From assembly GCA_934101225.1 (NCBI GenBank), contig CAKOQK010000008.1, positions 1-52,765 of the forward strand: a DNA stretch of 52,765 bases, in the 5' to 3' direction. Source of the stretch: an uncultured Bacilli bacterium (GTDB lineage Bacteria; Bacillota_I; Bacilli_A; RF39; UBA660). The notes beneath the pieces are model-generated. The model saw nothing but the letters and a program-made list of their open reading frames with translations. It ran no database searches and was not told the origin of the DNA. Position numbers and translations under genes: made by a program. Positions 41,974-50,379 of the stretch are shown here, piece after piece (positions within the stretch are counted from its first letter, which is position 1; every line of letters starts with the position of its first letter).

Positions 41974-43314
41974 ATGAATATTTTAGTCATTAATCCACCA
42001 AACAAACCATTTACAAATAAATCAATATTAGCTGAACCACTAGATGTTCTTCAAATTGCAACAATAATAAATAAAAAGCATAAAGTAAATGTTATCGATA
42101 TGGATGTAAATAGAATGGATAATAACATTAATAAATATTTAAAAGATAAAAATATTGTAATATTTGTTTTTGATTATCAATTACCACTTCACACAAGTGA
42201 AACAATAAATAATATGTTTGAAATAATAAAAAATTGTAATAAAGAAGCTAAGTTTATAATTATTGGAAAAACTCCTTCATACTACTACAAAAAATTTTTA
42301 AATAATGGTTTTGATATCGTAATTAAAGGCATAGCAGATAATATAATTAATGAAGTAATAGATTGCATAATATCAAATGGTGATTTATATAAAATACCAA
42401 ATTTAGCTTATAAAAATCACAATAAAATAATATTAACTTCTAATCAAACAACAACAAGTTATTTTAAAGATTTAGATATTCCTAAAAGAGAGTTATTAGA
42501 CATCAGTAAATATATGGATACTAGAACAATGATAACTTCTCGTGGTTGCATAGGAAAATGTACATTTTGCACAACTCCGGTATTTTTTAAGAATTGGCAA
42601 TCAAAAAGTTATAAACAGGTTGCTGATGAGATTGAATACCTTATAAATAATTATAATACTAAAAAAATAATTTTTTTAGATGATAATATGACAGTAGATA
42701 AAAAAAGAATGTTTGATATATGTAATGAAATAAAAAGCAGAAATATAAAATGTTTATTTGGCTGTCTTAGTAGTATTTCTTGTTATGATGAAAAAATGTT
42801 TAAAGAAATGTATGACATCGGTTTTAGATGGATTCACTTTGGAATTGAATCAGGAAGTTCAAAAATCTTAAATTATATGCAAAAAAATATGAATATAGAT
42901 AATATAAAAAGAATAATTAAAGAAGTAAAAGCAATAGGATACAGAGTAAGAAATAGTATTATTCTAGATTATCCTAACACAACAAAAGAAGATTTAAACT
43001 TAACTAGAAAATTAATAAACGAAATAGAACCTCATGAATTAAGATTGCATTATTTAGCGTATAGAGTAGGCACACCTATTTTTGAAGAGAATAAAAATAT
43101 TGTAAATAAAACTCAATACATTCATTCTAATCACCCTAACAACGTTAATAAAGAACTAACAGAAGGAATAAATTTATTAATAGAAGATTTAAAACAAAAA
43201 GGATATAGTATAATTTTTGATGACATTGATTGGAATAAATATAATAATTTAGAAAAAAATACTAAAATTGCAGCATTTATTCCTATCAAGTATGGGATGT
43301 GTTGGTATGAATAG
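41974..43314 (+). CDS. radical SAM protein with B12-binding-like N-terminal domain
   Basis: 446 residues. Residues 1-140 have the Rossmann shape of B12-binding domains (ILVINPPNKPF, DVLQIATIINK, FDIVIKGIADNIINEVID in place of the usual vvGEgE), but the DxHxxG cobalt-ligand motif is not seen, so cobalamin binding is doubtful. The radical-SAM domain follows with the cluster cysteines Cys192, Cys196 and Cys199 (CxxxCxxC), IIFLDDNMTVD, and WIHFGIESGSSKIL. First gene of the operon; overlaps the next by eight bases. Confidence 0.88.
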   Translation: MNILVINPPNKPFTNKSILAEPLDVLQIATIINKKHKVNVIDMDVNRMDNNINKYLKDKNIVIFVFDYQLPLHTSETINNMFEIIKNCNKEAKFIIIGKTPSYYYKKFLNNGFDIVIKGIADNIINEVIDCIISNGDLYKIPNLAYKNHNKIILTSNQTTTSYFKDLDIPKRELLDISKYMDTRTMITSRGCIGKCTFCTTPVFFKNWQSKSYKQVADEIEYLINNYNTKKIIFLDDNMTVDKKRMFDICNEIKSRNIKCLFGCLSSISCYDEKMFKEMYDIGFRWIHFGIESGSSKILNYMQKNMNIDNIKRIIKEVKAIGYRVRNSIILDYPNTTKEDLNLTRKLINEIEPHELRLHYLAYRVGTPIFEENKNIVNKTQYIHSNHPNNVNKELTEGINLLIEDLKQKGYSIIFDDIDWNKYNNLEKNTKIAAFIPIKYGMCWYE

Positions 43315-44758
43315 ATTAATAGGAATTACAGGAGGTATGTCTTCTGGCAAAACCACATTATCTAAAAAATTAATTGAATTAAATCCTAATTTTGAATATA
43401 TAGACGTCGATGTATTTAGAAGAGATTTATACAACAATAATAATTATATAAATAAATTAAAGCAAAACATAAATGAATTGAAGAACTATCAGAAAATAGA
43501 CTCAAAAATTTTAAACAAGTATATTTATAATAATCAAAATAATATGAATAACTATAAAAAGATATTATATGATTACTTATTTTCTTATATTAATAAAATG
43601 AAAAATAAAACAATAATTATTGATTGGGCTTTAATAATAAATGATAATTTAATCGAAAAATTTGATAAAATCATATATCTAAATACCCCTGAAAAAGTTA
43701 GATTAGATAGATTAAAAGAAAGTGACCTTTCACAGGAGGAAATAATAAAACGATTTGAATTACAAAGAATATCTAATATAAAACAATATGAATCAAAAAA
43801 GTTTATGATAGTAGAGGAAAATATGGAAATAAATAAAATAAACGAATTTATAGAAAATAAAATGGATTGTAAATTTACATTACCAAAAGATGAAGGAAAA
43901 GCAATATGGGAAATAACACATAATTGTAACTATGGTTGTTCTTACTGTATTTTTTCATGTGATAAAAAAAGAGTATATGAAGAGTTGACTACCGAAGAAT
44001 GTAAGCATGTTATTGACGAATTAGTAAACAATGGATATAAACATTTAAAAATAACAGGTGGAGAGCCATTTATTCGCACAGATATTATTGATATATTAAA
44101 GTATGCTAGCAAAAATCTTACAGTAGATATATCAACTAATGCTTCCTTAATAACTCCCAAAATAGTTACCGAACTAAATCAAATAAATTTAAAAATGATA
44201 CACGTTAGCCTAGATGGTAATAAAGAAGAACATGAATCAGTAAGAGGTAAAACGACTTATGAAAGAACAATCAATGGATTAAAATATTTAAAAAATTCAA
44301 AAAATAAAATTAGAATTGGTACTGTTATTCATGCAAAAAATGAAAATAGCTTAAAAAATGTAATAGAAGAATCAATTAATTTACAAGCTAATGAAATAAT
44401 ATTTTCCATAATGGAACCAGTTGAAGGTCAAAGTAAAGATTTGATTAAAACTGAATCAAATGAAAATTTAATTAATCAAATAAATGCGCTAAAAGAAAAA
44501 TATAATGATAAAATAATCATAAATTATAATTTTGGACAACAGCCAGTATATATAAAAAAATGTCCAGCAGGAGATAAATTTCTTTATATAAATAACAAAG
44601 GATTTATTAGTCCTTGTCCATGGGTATATGAAAATAATAAAAAATGTATATCTTCAATCTCATTAAGAAATAATTCATTAAAGGAAGTCTTAAATGATAA
44701 TAATATCCAAAAATTTTTAAAAAATAAATCAAAGGGAATATGCTATGGAAAAATTTAA
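43307..44758 (+). CDS. fusion of a CoaE-like P-loop kinase and a radical SAM/SPASM-like domain
   Basis: 483 residues in two parts. Residues 1-185: dephospho-CoA-kinase-like, with P-loop GGMSSGKTT (9-17), IDVDVFRRDL where CoaE has its D-x-D, TIIIDWALI, and YLNTPEKVRLDRLK. Residues 186-483: radical SAM with Cys207, Cys211, Cys214 (HNCNYGCSYC), the ITGGEPFIR SAM loop, and C-terminal cysteines (KKCPAGDKF, SPCPW, NKKC, GICYG) that could hold one auxiliary cluster. ATG 43307 is chosen because the protein then begins with the kinase beta strand (RLIGITGG); upstream in-frame codons lie within the previous gene. I know no family with this fusion. Overlaps the next gene by 14 bases. Confidence 0.85.
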   Translation: MNRLIGITGGMSSGKTTLSKKLIELNPNFEYIDVDVFRRDLYNNNNYINKLKQNINELKNYQKIDSKILNKYIYNNQNNMNNYKKILYDYLFSYINKMKNKTIIIDWALIINDNLIEKFDKIIYLNTPEKVRLDRLKESDLSQEEIIKRFELQRISNIKQYESKKFMIVEENMEINKINEFIENKMDCKFTLPKDEGKAIWEITHNCNYGCSYCIFSCDKKRVYEELTTEECKHVIDELVNNGYKHLKITGGEPFIRTDIIDILKYASKNLTVDISTNASLITPKIVTELNQINLKMIHVSLDGNKEEHESVRGKTTYERTINGLKYLKNSKNKIRIGTVIHAKNENSLKNVIEESINLQANEIIFSIMEPVEGQSKDLIKTESNENLINQINALKEKYNDKIIINYNFGQQPVYIKKCPAGDKFLYINNKGFISPCPWVYENNKKCISSISLRNNSLKEVLNDNNIQKFLKNKSKGICYGKI

Positions 44759-45560
44759 AAGTATATATTTATTTACAACCGAAAATATAGCTGGATATAT
44801 GAACAAACTTGATTTAACAAATAAAAAGATTGTCACAGTCACAGGATCAGCTGATCACATTTTAAATGCAATCTTAAAAGGATGCAATGAAATAACAACT
44901 TTTGATATTAATCCATATTCAAAATATTATATGGAACTAAAAATAGCAGCAATAAAACAATTAAAATATAATGATTTTTTAGATTTTATTTTATTTGACA
45001 CGCCTAAAACATTTTCGTACGAAATAATAACTTCATTAAAATTGGATGAAAAATGTAAAAAGTTTTGGATTAAAGAATTAGCCAAAAATGAAAATGATGG
45101 ATTGAAACTTAAATATTCAGACCTATTTAATACAAATTATTTTGACTCAAAAGCTAAAAAGGACTATAATTTATATTTTAATCAACATAATTATGATATA
45201 ATAAAAACAAGATTGGATAACGTAAATATTGTTTATTTAGAAACCAATTTAAAAAATTTAAAATTAGAAGATAAATACGATTATATGTTTTTATCAAATA
45301 TTTCTGATTATCTTAACCTAATGTTTGAGAATAATTGTTTGAAAAATTATAATAAATTAATTAATAATTTTTTAAAGAATGTTCATTATATTTATTTTGC
45401 TTATGTTTATGATGTTAATAAAAATACAAAACGAAGTGAGATAGATGATATAGAAAATGTTAAAAAAATATTTGGAAATATAAAAATAGAAACATTAAGT
45501 AGCGCATTAATAAATAAAACAAATTTACTTGATGCCGTATTTATAAAGGAGAATATTTAA
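44745..45560 (+). CDS. DUF3419/BtaA-like SAM-dependent enzyme
   Basis: 271 residues. The SAM-site block VTVTGSADHILNAILKGCNEITTFDINPYSKYYMELKIAAIK-like run matches DUF3419 proteins, which include BtaA, the 3-amino-3-carboxypropyl transferase of betaine-lipid synthesis. A second conserved patch is YMFLSNISDYL. The family transfers the aminocarboxypropyl group of SAM rather than methyl in the known case. Whether this one does so, and onto what, is not readable. One base before the repeat-protein gene. Confidence 0.7.
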   Translation: MEKFKSIYLFTTENIAGYMNKLDLTNKKIVTVTGSADHILNAILKGCNEITTFDINPYSKYYMELKIAAIKQLKYNDFLDFILFDTPKTFSYEIITSLKLDEKCKKFWIKELAKNENDGLKLKYSDLFNTNYFDSKAKKDYNLYFNQHNYDIIKTRLDNVNIVYLETNLKNLKLEDKYDYMFLSNISDYLNLMFENNCLKNYNKLINNFLKNVHYIYFAYVYDVNKNTKRSEIDDIENVKKIFGNIKIETLSSALINKTNLLDAVFIKENI

Positions 45561-45561
45561 A

Positions 45562-46098
45562 ATGGAAAGTAATTTTGAAAGTAGAAGTAACTATGGTTTT
45601 AGAGAGTCTTATGGCGAAAGTAGGACCTCATTATCACGACCTTTATATTCAAGTGGCGAAAGTAGAACAACATCACCACAATCATCATACTCAAGTGGTG
45701 AAAGTAGAACATCTCTAACAAATTCAAATTTTATAACATCAGAATCAAGAACTAATGAAAAACAAAATATAACGTCAGAAAATATTTCGACCTCTTATCC
45801 TCAATCATTAGGTGATGAAATTCCATTACCTAAAGAAAGAAAATATAATAGTCTTGATGACATTGATAAACTAATAGAAAGGTTAAAAACAACAGTTGTA
45901 AGTAATAATCTAGAAGATGAAAATATAAACAAAATTTTATTAGAAAGAAAACAAAAAATAGAAGAATTAAGTAGATTAGTGGCTGAAGCAAGAAAATATG
46001 AACAAGAAACAGAAAGATTAAAACAAGAAAATAGTGAATTAGACATTTTAATTAGCGAATTAAAAAAAGGAACAACAGGTAATGGAAAACATATATAA
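45562..46098 (+). CDS. repeat protein with five ESR(T/S) units and C-terminal coiled coil; possible modified precursor
   Basis: 178 residues without signal peptide or membrane helix. Residues 4-66 consist of units with E-S-R-T/S at residues 6, 19, 33, 47 and 61. The last four are exactly 14 residues apart, of the form YSSGESRTS plus variable Ser/Thr/Pro/Gln. Then a linker (SYPQSLGDEIPLPKE) and a coiled coil (about 95-172). The repeated part is almost only Ser, Thr, Glu, Arg, Gly, Tyr, Asn. AAGGAG start site. It lies between radical-SAM/SAM genes and an ATP-grasp gene, the context of a ribosomally made, modified peptide, though leader-like and repeat parts are in reversed order from common families. 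It could instead be a scaffold. Confidence 0.8.
   Translation: MESNFESRSNYGFRESYGESRTSLSRPLYSSGESRTTSPQSSYSSGESRTSLTNSNFITSESRTNEKQNITSENISTSYPQSLGDEIPLPKERKYNSLDDIDKLIERLKTTVVSNNLEDENINKILLERKQKIEELSRLVAEARKYEQETERLKQENSELDILISELKKGTTGNGKHI
45574..45753 (+). repeat. in-frame 42-base tandem repeat (14 residues)
   Basis: Core codons GAA-AGT-AGA/G-AC at 45616, 45658 and 45700, with GAA-TCA-AGA-ACT at 45742, spaced exactly 42 bases, plus a divergent first unit at 45577. The codon choice drifts while E-S-R-T is kept, so selection seems to act on the protein. Confidence 0.8.
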
Positions 46099-47122
46099 AA
46101 ATTTGCATTCAAATCAAAAGATTTTTATATATGAAATGCTAAAAAGAGGAATAAGTGTTGAAGTAATAAATGAAAAAAGAGAAATAATAAAAACGTCATT
46201 TCAAGGTCATGAAGAACTAATAATTGACAGAGATTCTTCAATTATGCCATATAATGTTTCTATATTAGCTGGTGATAAATATTTTACTAAAAAAAATTTA
46301 ATTCAACATGGAATATCAGTTCCAATTGGAGAATCATTTTTAGCTAAAGATATTGATTATATAAAAAGAGCATTTAAAATATTAAACTGTCCAGTCGTAA
46401 TAAAACCAGTGTTTGGTTCTCATGGTTTTGACGTATATACAAATTTAATCACTGAACAGGATGTTGAAAATGCTATAATTAACATAATCAACAATCGTGG
46501 TGAATCAACCAGAATAATAATAGAAGAATATTATAATGCTAAAGAGTATAGAGTATTTATAACTAGAAATGGTAACTATGCAGTCTTATTACGTGATCCA
46601 GCCCATATTTTTGGTGATGGAATTCATACAATAGAATATTTAATTAATAAAGAAAATTATGAAAGAATGAATCCAAGAACTAACGCATTATGTGAAATTT
46701 TAGTGGATGAAGAATTAATTTCATATTTAAGAAAAAATAATTTAAGTTTAAATAGTGTACCTCAAATGGGTGAAAAAATTTATTTAAGACCAAATTCAAA
46801 TGTTGCTATGGGAGGAATTTGCGAAGATTATACAGACAAAGTTCATCCAAGTGTTATTGAAATAGGTTTAAAAGTATTAAAAGCCTTTCCGGGATTACCA
46901 TATGTTGGAATTGATTTTATGACAAATTCTATATCAGATCAGCAAAATGATTATTCATATAAAATAATCGAGATAAATACGGTTCCAGGCATTCATATGC
47001 ATTATCGACCAGCCATTGGACAATCTCGAAATATTGCCAAGTATATTGTAGATATGATATATCCTGAAACAGTAGATATGAAAAAGGAAACTATGTATGA
47101 AAAACCTATTAAAAGATTCTAA
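46082..47122 (+). CDS. ATP-grasp ligase, cyanophycin-synthetase/GshF-like
   Basis: 346 residues. ATP-grasp features: VVIKPVFGSHGFDVY (adenine/phosphate Lys and loop), IIEEYYNAKEYRVF, then FGDGIHTIEYLINKENY-like and RPNSNVAMGGICEDYTDKVHP, the signature of the ligase part of cyanophycin synthetase and bifunctional glutathione synthetase, and IIEINTVPGIHM with the metal-binding E-x-N. It should join a carboxylate to an amine (or hydroxyl) through an acyl phosphate. Overlaps the repeat gene by 17 bases and the methyltransferase by 26. A graspetide-type macrocyclase is possible, but the sequence is closer to amino-acid ligases. Confidence 0.88.
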   Translation: MENIYKNLHSNQKIFIYEMLKRGISVEVINEKREIIKTSFQGHEELIIDRDSSIMPYNVSILAGDKYFTKKNLIQHGISVPIGESFLAKDIDYIKRAFKILNCPVVIKPVFGSHGFDVYTNLITEQDVENAIINIINNRGESTRIIIEEYYNAKEYRVFITRNGNYAVLLRDPAHIFGDGIHTIEYLINKENYERMNPRTNALCEILVDEELISYLRKNNLSLNSVPQMGEKIYLRPNSNVAMGGICEDYTDKVHPSVIEIGLKVLKAFPGLPYVGIDFMTNSISDQQNDYSYKIIEINTVPGIHMHYRPAIGQSRNIAKYIVDMIYPETVDMKKETMYEKPIKRF

Positions 47123-47777
47123 AGCTTATTATGAAGATAATGATTATTACGAAATATTTAGTCAAGCAGAAGATTATGAAAATAAAGTTAGGGATTATAT
47201 AAAATCACTTATTAAAGATAAAATTGTTTTAGATGCTGGTTGTGGTACAGGAAAATTTTTAGAAACAATAGAAAAAGATGCTCAAAAATATATTGGAATT
47301 GATTTATCAAATGACCAATTAATAAAAGCAAAATCAAAATCAAAAAAATCTAATTCAATATTTATATCATCTAATTTAACAAATATTCCACTAGAAGATA
47401 ATTCAGTTGATTTAATAATTTCATCTTGGGTATTAGGTACAATAACTGAATTAGAAGAAAGAAATAAAGCATTGTTTGAATTAAAAAGAGTTTTGAAAAA
47501 AGATGGAATTATGGTCTTAGTCGAAAATGCCGAAAATAGTGAATTTGAACAATTACGTGATAGAGATAAAGATAAGAGAACGAAAATATATAATTCCTGG
47601 ATTACACAAAATGAATTTAAATTAGAAAAAACTTTTAATACATATTTTAAATTTAAAACCTTACCTATTGCCATTAAATGCTTTAATGTAATATATGGAG
47701 AAACTGTGTCTGCAAAAATATCAAGTAAAATTATAGAACATAAAATAAATATTTATACATTTCAAAAAAAGTCATAA
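47097..47777 (+). CDS. class I SAM-dependent methyltransferase
   Basis: 226 residues with the Rossmann motifs VLDAGCGTGKFLE (SAM), YIGIDLSNDQL, IPLEDNSVDLIISSWVLG and ELKRVLKKDGIMVLVE. Methyltransf_11 type; substrate unknown. Last gene of the operon, ending at a strong bidirectional terminator. Confidence 0.88.
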   Translation: MKNLLKDSKAYYEDNDYYEIFSQAEDYENKVRDYIKSLIKDKIVLDAGCGTGKFLETIEKDAQKYIGIDLSNDQLIKAKSKSKKSNSIFISSNLTNIPLEDNSVDLIISSWVLGTITELEERNKALFELKRVLKKDGIMVLVENAENSEFEQLRDRDKDKRTKIYNSWITQNEFKLEKTFNTYFKFKTLPIAIKCFNVIYGETVSAKISSKIIEHKINIYTFQKKS

Positions 47778-47788
47778 CGACTTTTTTT
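47764..47788. terminator. bidirectional terminator after the operon
   Basis: Perfect ten-base stem AAAAAAAGTC/GACTTTTTTT, loop ATAAC; serves both the methyltransferase and the convergent ytqA. Confidence 0.9.
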
Positions 47789-48686
47789 AATTTTCTTTAT
47801 AGTCAATCCCTTGATAAGCTTTATCTTTCTTAAGTTTCTTAACAACCCCATTTAAAACATCAATTTTTTTAACAGCCCATAAAGGAGCAATCAAATCTTC
47901 TTTTCTAGGATCACCAGTTAATCTATGAACTACAATACTAGGTTTTAAAATTCTTATTTGCTTAACAAGTAAATCAATATATTCATCTTTTTCAAGTAAT
48001 TTAAAAGGTTTATCCTCATACATTTTACCAAGTAATGTATTTTTAACCACAAATAAATTATGAATTTTAATCCCATTTATATCAAGTTTATTTAAATGTC
48101 TAACTGTAACTAGCATCATATCTTCAGTTTCACCAGGAAGTCCATCAATAATATGTACAACCACATTGATATTTAATTCCTTTAGTTTTTTAACACAACT
48201 ATCAAAATTCTCTATATCATGGCCTCTATTAATGTATTTTAAAGTTTGATTAAAAGAAGATTGTAATCCCAGTTCAACAGTTAAAAAAGTTCTTTTATTA
48301 AGTTCACCTAAATACTCAAAACATTCACTACTTATTGAGTCACTTCTTGTTCCAATTGATAAACCAATCACATTATCAAAACTTAAAACCTTTTCAAATC
48401 TTTTCTTTAAATTATCAAGTGTATCAAAAGTATTAGTAAAAGAACCAAAATAAGCTAAATACTTCGCATTAGGCCATTTTTTATCCATCACTATTCTTTG
48501 CTCTTGATATTGTTCTTCTAAAGACTTATTTCTATCTCCTGCAAATTCATAAGAACCTGAACAAAAAATACATCCACCAGAGCCATTAACCCTATTAGGG
48601 CAACTAAATCCACCATCAAAAGAAAGTTTAACAACTTTACATCCAAATTTATTCTTATAAAAATCACTTAAATTATTATAGTACAT
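47787..48686 (-). CDS. ytqA: TIGR01212-type radical SAM protein (YtqA)
   Basis: About 299 residues. The family cluster motif is Cys-rich: FSCPNRVNGSGGCIFCSGSGY-like (here CIFCSGSYEF), with GLSIGTRSDSIS, VELGLQSSFNQTLKYINRGHD and IIDGLPGETEDMM. YtqA belongs to a conserved Bacillota family with unassigned function, probably tRNA- or rRNA-related. ATG 48686 is preferred: GTGATT (48695-48690) reads as a ribosome site rather than a GTG start. Unrelated to the neighbouring operon as far as can be seen, being on the other strand behind a shared terminator. Confidence 0.92.
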   Translation of the reverse strand: MYYNNLSDFYKNKFGCKVVKLSFDGGFSCPNRVNGSGGCIFCSGSYEFAGDRNKSLEEQYQEQRIVMDKKWPNAKYLAYFGSFTNTFDTLDNLKKRFEKVLSFDNVIGLSIGTRSDSISSECFEYLGELNKRTFLTVELGLQSSFNQTLKYINRGHDIENFDSCVKKLKELNINVVVHIIDGLPGETEDMMLVTVRHLNKLDINGIKIHNLFVVKNTLLGKMYEDKPFKLLEKDEYIDLLVKQIRILKPSIVVHRLTGDPRKEDLIAPLWAVKKIDVLNGVVKKLKKDKAYQGIDYKEN

Positions 48687-48751
48687 ACCAATCACAAATA
48701 TTATTCTATCACATTCTAATTTTTCTTGATATAATAAATTCGGAGGAACAT

Positions 48752-50326
48752 ATGAAAAAAATATTAAGTATTATTTTAACTATACTTTTTGCGTTTATTT
48801 ATTATTACCTATTCTTACCTGCTTTAAATATACATAATATCACCTTGTATTTATTTATAATATTTATAATCTTATTTTATTATGGAATAAGTTTAATATT
48901 TAACCTAAAAAAAGTAATCAGATTTGACAAAAGAATTATTAAATTAAACTATTTACTTCTAGCTGTGCCAACAATATTAGTTTTAATCATGCTATGGAAT
49001 TTTATAGAAAGTCCACTATTTATGGCTTCAAAATATGCAAATCGGATTGAAATAGATTCTACTAAAGAATTTAACACTGATATTCAAGAAGTTGATTTTT
49101 CAAAATTACCATTACTTGATAAAACAAGTAGTAAAGCCCTAGGAGATCGTGTTATGGGACAAATGAGTGATTTAGTAAGTCAATATGACGTATCAAATAT
49201 CTATACTCAAATAAACTATAACAATAAAATAATTAGAGTAACACCTTTAGAATATGCATCTCCTATAAAATGGCTAACTAATCGTAAAGAAGGAGTAAAG
49301 GGGTATATAACTGTTGATAGTACAACTGGAAAATCAGAACTAATTAGACTAGACAAAGGAATGAAATATGTTGAATCTGGCTTATTTAATGATAATGTTT
49401 ATCGTAAATTAAGATTTAAATATCCAACTAAGAATTTTGGTAATATATCATTTGAAATTGATAATGAAGGTAATCCATATTGGGTAATGCCTGTTCTTAA
49501 ATATAGTGCTATAAATATGCGTGCTAAAGTTGAAGGTGTAATAATTTTAAATGCTATAACAGGCGAAAGTGAAGAATATCTTATCGGAAATATTCCAACA
49601 TGGATTGATATCGCCTTTAATGCTAATTTAATAATAGAACAAGTTGACGACTGGGGAACATATCAAAATGGTTTCTTAAATAGCATCTTTTCTCAAAAGA
49701 ATGTCGTAAATACAACCGATGGCTATAACTATCTAGCTATGAACGACGATATATATCTTTATACTGGATTAACCTCTATCGTAAATGATGAATCAAATCT
49801 TGGTTTCATACTAACTAATATGAGAACTGGTGCAACTTGCTTTTACAGCGTACCCGGAGCCGAAGAGTATAGTGCTATGGCATCAGCAGAAGGTGCAGTT
49901 CAACAAATGAAATATAAATCTACCTTCCCGTTATTAATTAATCTTAAAGGAAATCCAACCTATTTAGTAAGTTTAAAAGATGCTGCTGGATTAGTAAAAA
50001 TGTATGGATTTATTGATGTAAAAGATTACCAAAAAGTAATCGTAACCGATTCATCAAAAGGTATAAATGAAGCAGCAAATAACTATTTAAAAAATGTTAA
50101 ACTCACTCAAAATGGCGAAAATATATCAAAAGAAATAATAATTAAATCTATAAAATCTAGCGTAATAAATGGAACAACATATTATTATATTATTGATTCA
50201 AACAATCAAAAATATAAAGCATCCATTGAATTATCAGATAACCTTCCATTTATAAATAATGGTGATAAATTAAAAGTATCTTATCTTCAAGAAGAAGATA
50301 TCATAAATATTACTAAAATTGATTAG
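48752..50326 (+). CDS. uncharacterised large membrane protein
   Basis: 524 residues: three or four N-terminal membrane helices (about 5-95, MKKILSIILTILFAFIYYYLFLP…, LYLFIIFIILFYYGISLIF, LNYLLLAVPTILVLIMLWNF), then a large outside domain (100-524) with beta-rich stretches (GVKGYITVDSTTGKSELIRL, GNPYWVMPVLKYSA, FILTNMRTGATCFYSVPGAEEYSAM) and a C-terminal OB-like part. Similar proteins seem common in low-GC bacteria, but I cannot assign a function. AATTCGGAGG precedes the ATG. Confidence 0.8.
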   Translation: MKKILSIILTILFAFIYYYLFLPALNIHNITLYLFIIFIILFYYGISLIFNLKKVIRFDKRIIKLNYLLLAVPTILVLIMLWNFIESPLFMASKYANRIEIDSTKEFNTDIQEVDFSKLPLLDKTSSKALGDRVMGQMSDLVSQYDVSNIYTQINYNNKIIRVTPLEYASPIKWLTNRKEGVKGYITVDSTTGKSELIRLDKGMKYVESGLFNDNVYRKLRFKYPTKNFGNISFEIDNEGNPYWVMPVLKYSAINMRAKVEGVIILNAITGESEEYLIGNIPTWIDIAFNANLIIEQVDDWGTYQNGFLNSIFSQKNVVNTTDGYNYLAMNDDIYLYTGLTSIVNDESNLGFILTNMRTGATCFYSVPGAEEYSAMASAEGAVQQMKYKSTFPLLINLKGNPTYLVSLKDAAGLVKMYGFIDVKDYQKVIVTDSSKGINEAANNYLKNVKLTQNGENISKEIIIKSIKSSVINGTTYYYIIDSNNQKYKASIELSDNLPFINNGDKLKVSYLQEEDIINITKID

Positions 50327-50350
50327 AAAGAGACTAAAATCTCTTTTTTT
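50327..50350 (+). terminator. terminator after the membrane protein
   Basis: AAAGAGA/TCTCTTT, loop CTAAAA, T7, directly after the stop codon. Confidence 0.85.
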
Positions 50351-50379
50351 ATGGTAAAATAGATAAAGTGAGGTAAAAT

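Noticed and set aside
41974..43314. True cobalamin-dependent radical SAM enzyme
   Set aside because: The N-terminal fold looks B12-like but the DxHxxG ligand motif was not found, so only the fold resemblance is claimed.
45574..45753. Regularly spaced repeats that could be a CRISPR array
   Set aside because: The 42-base period is exactly 14 codons, the frame is open throughout, units vary at silent positions while E-S-R-T is kept, and no cas gene is near.
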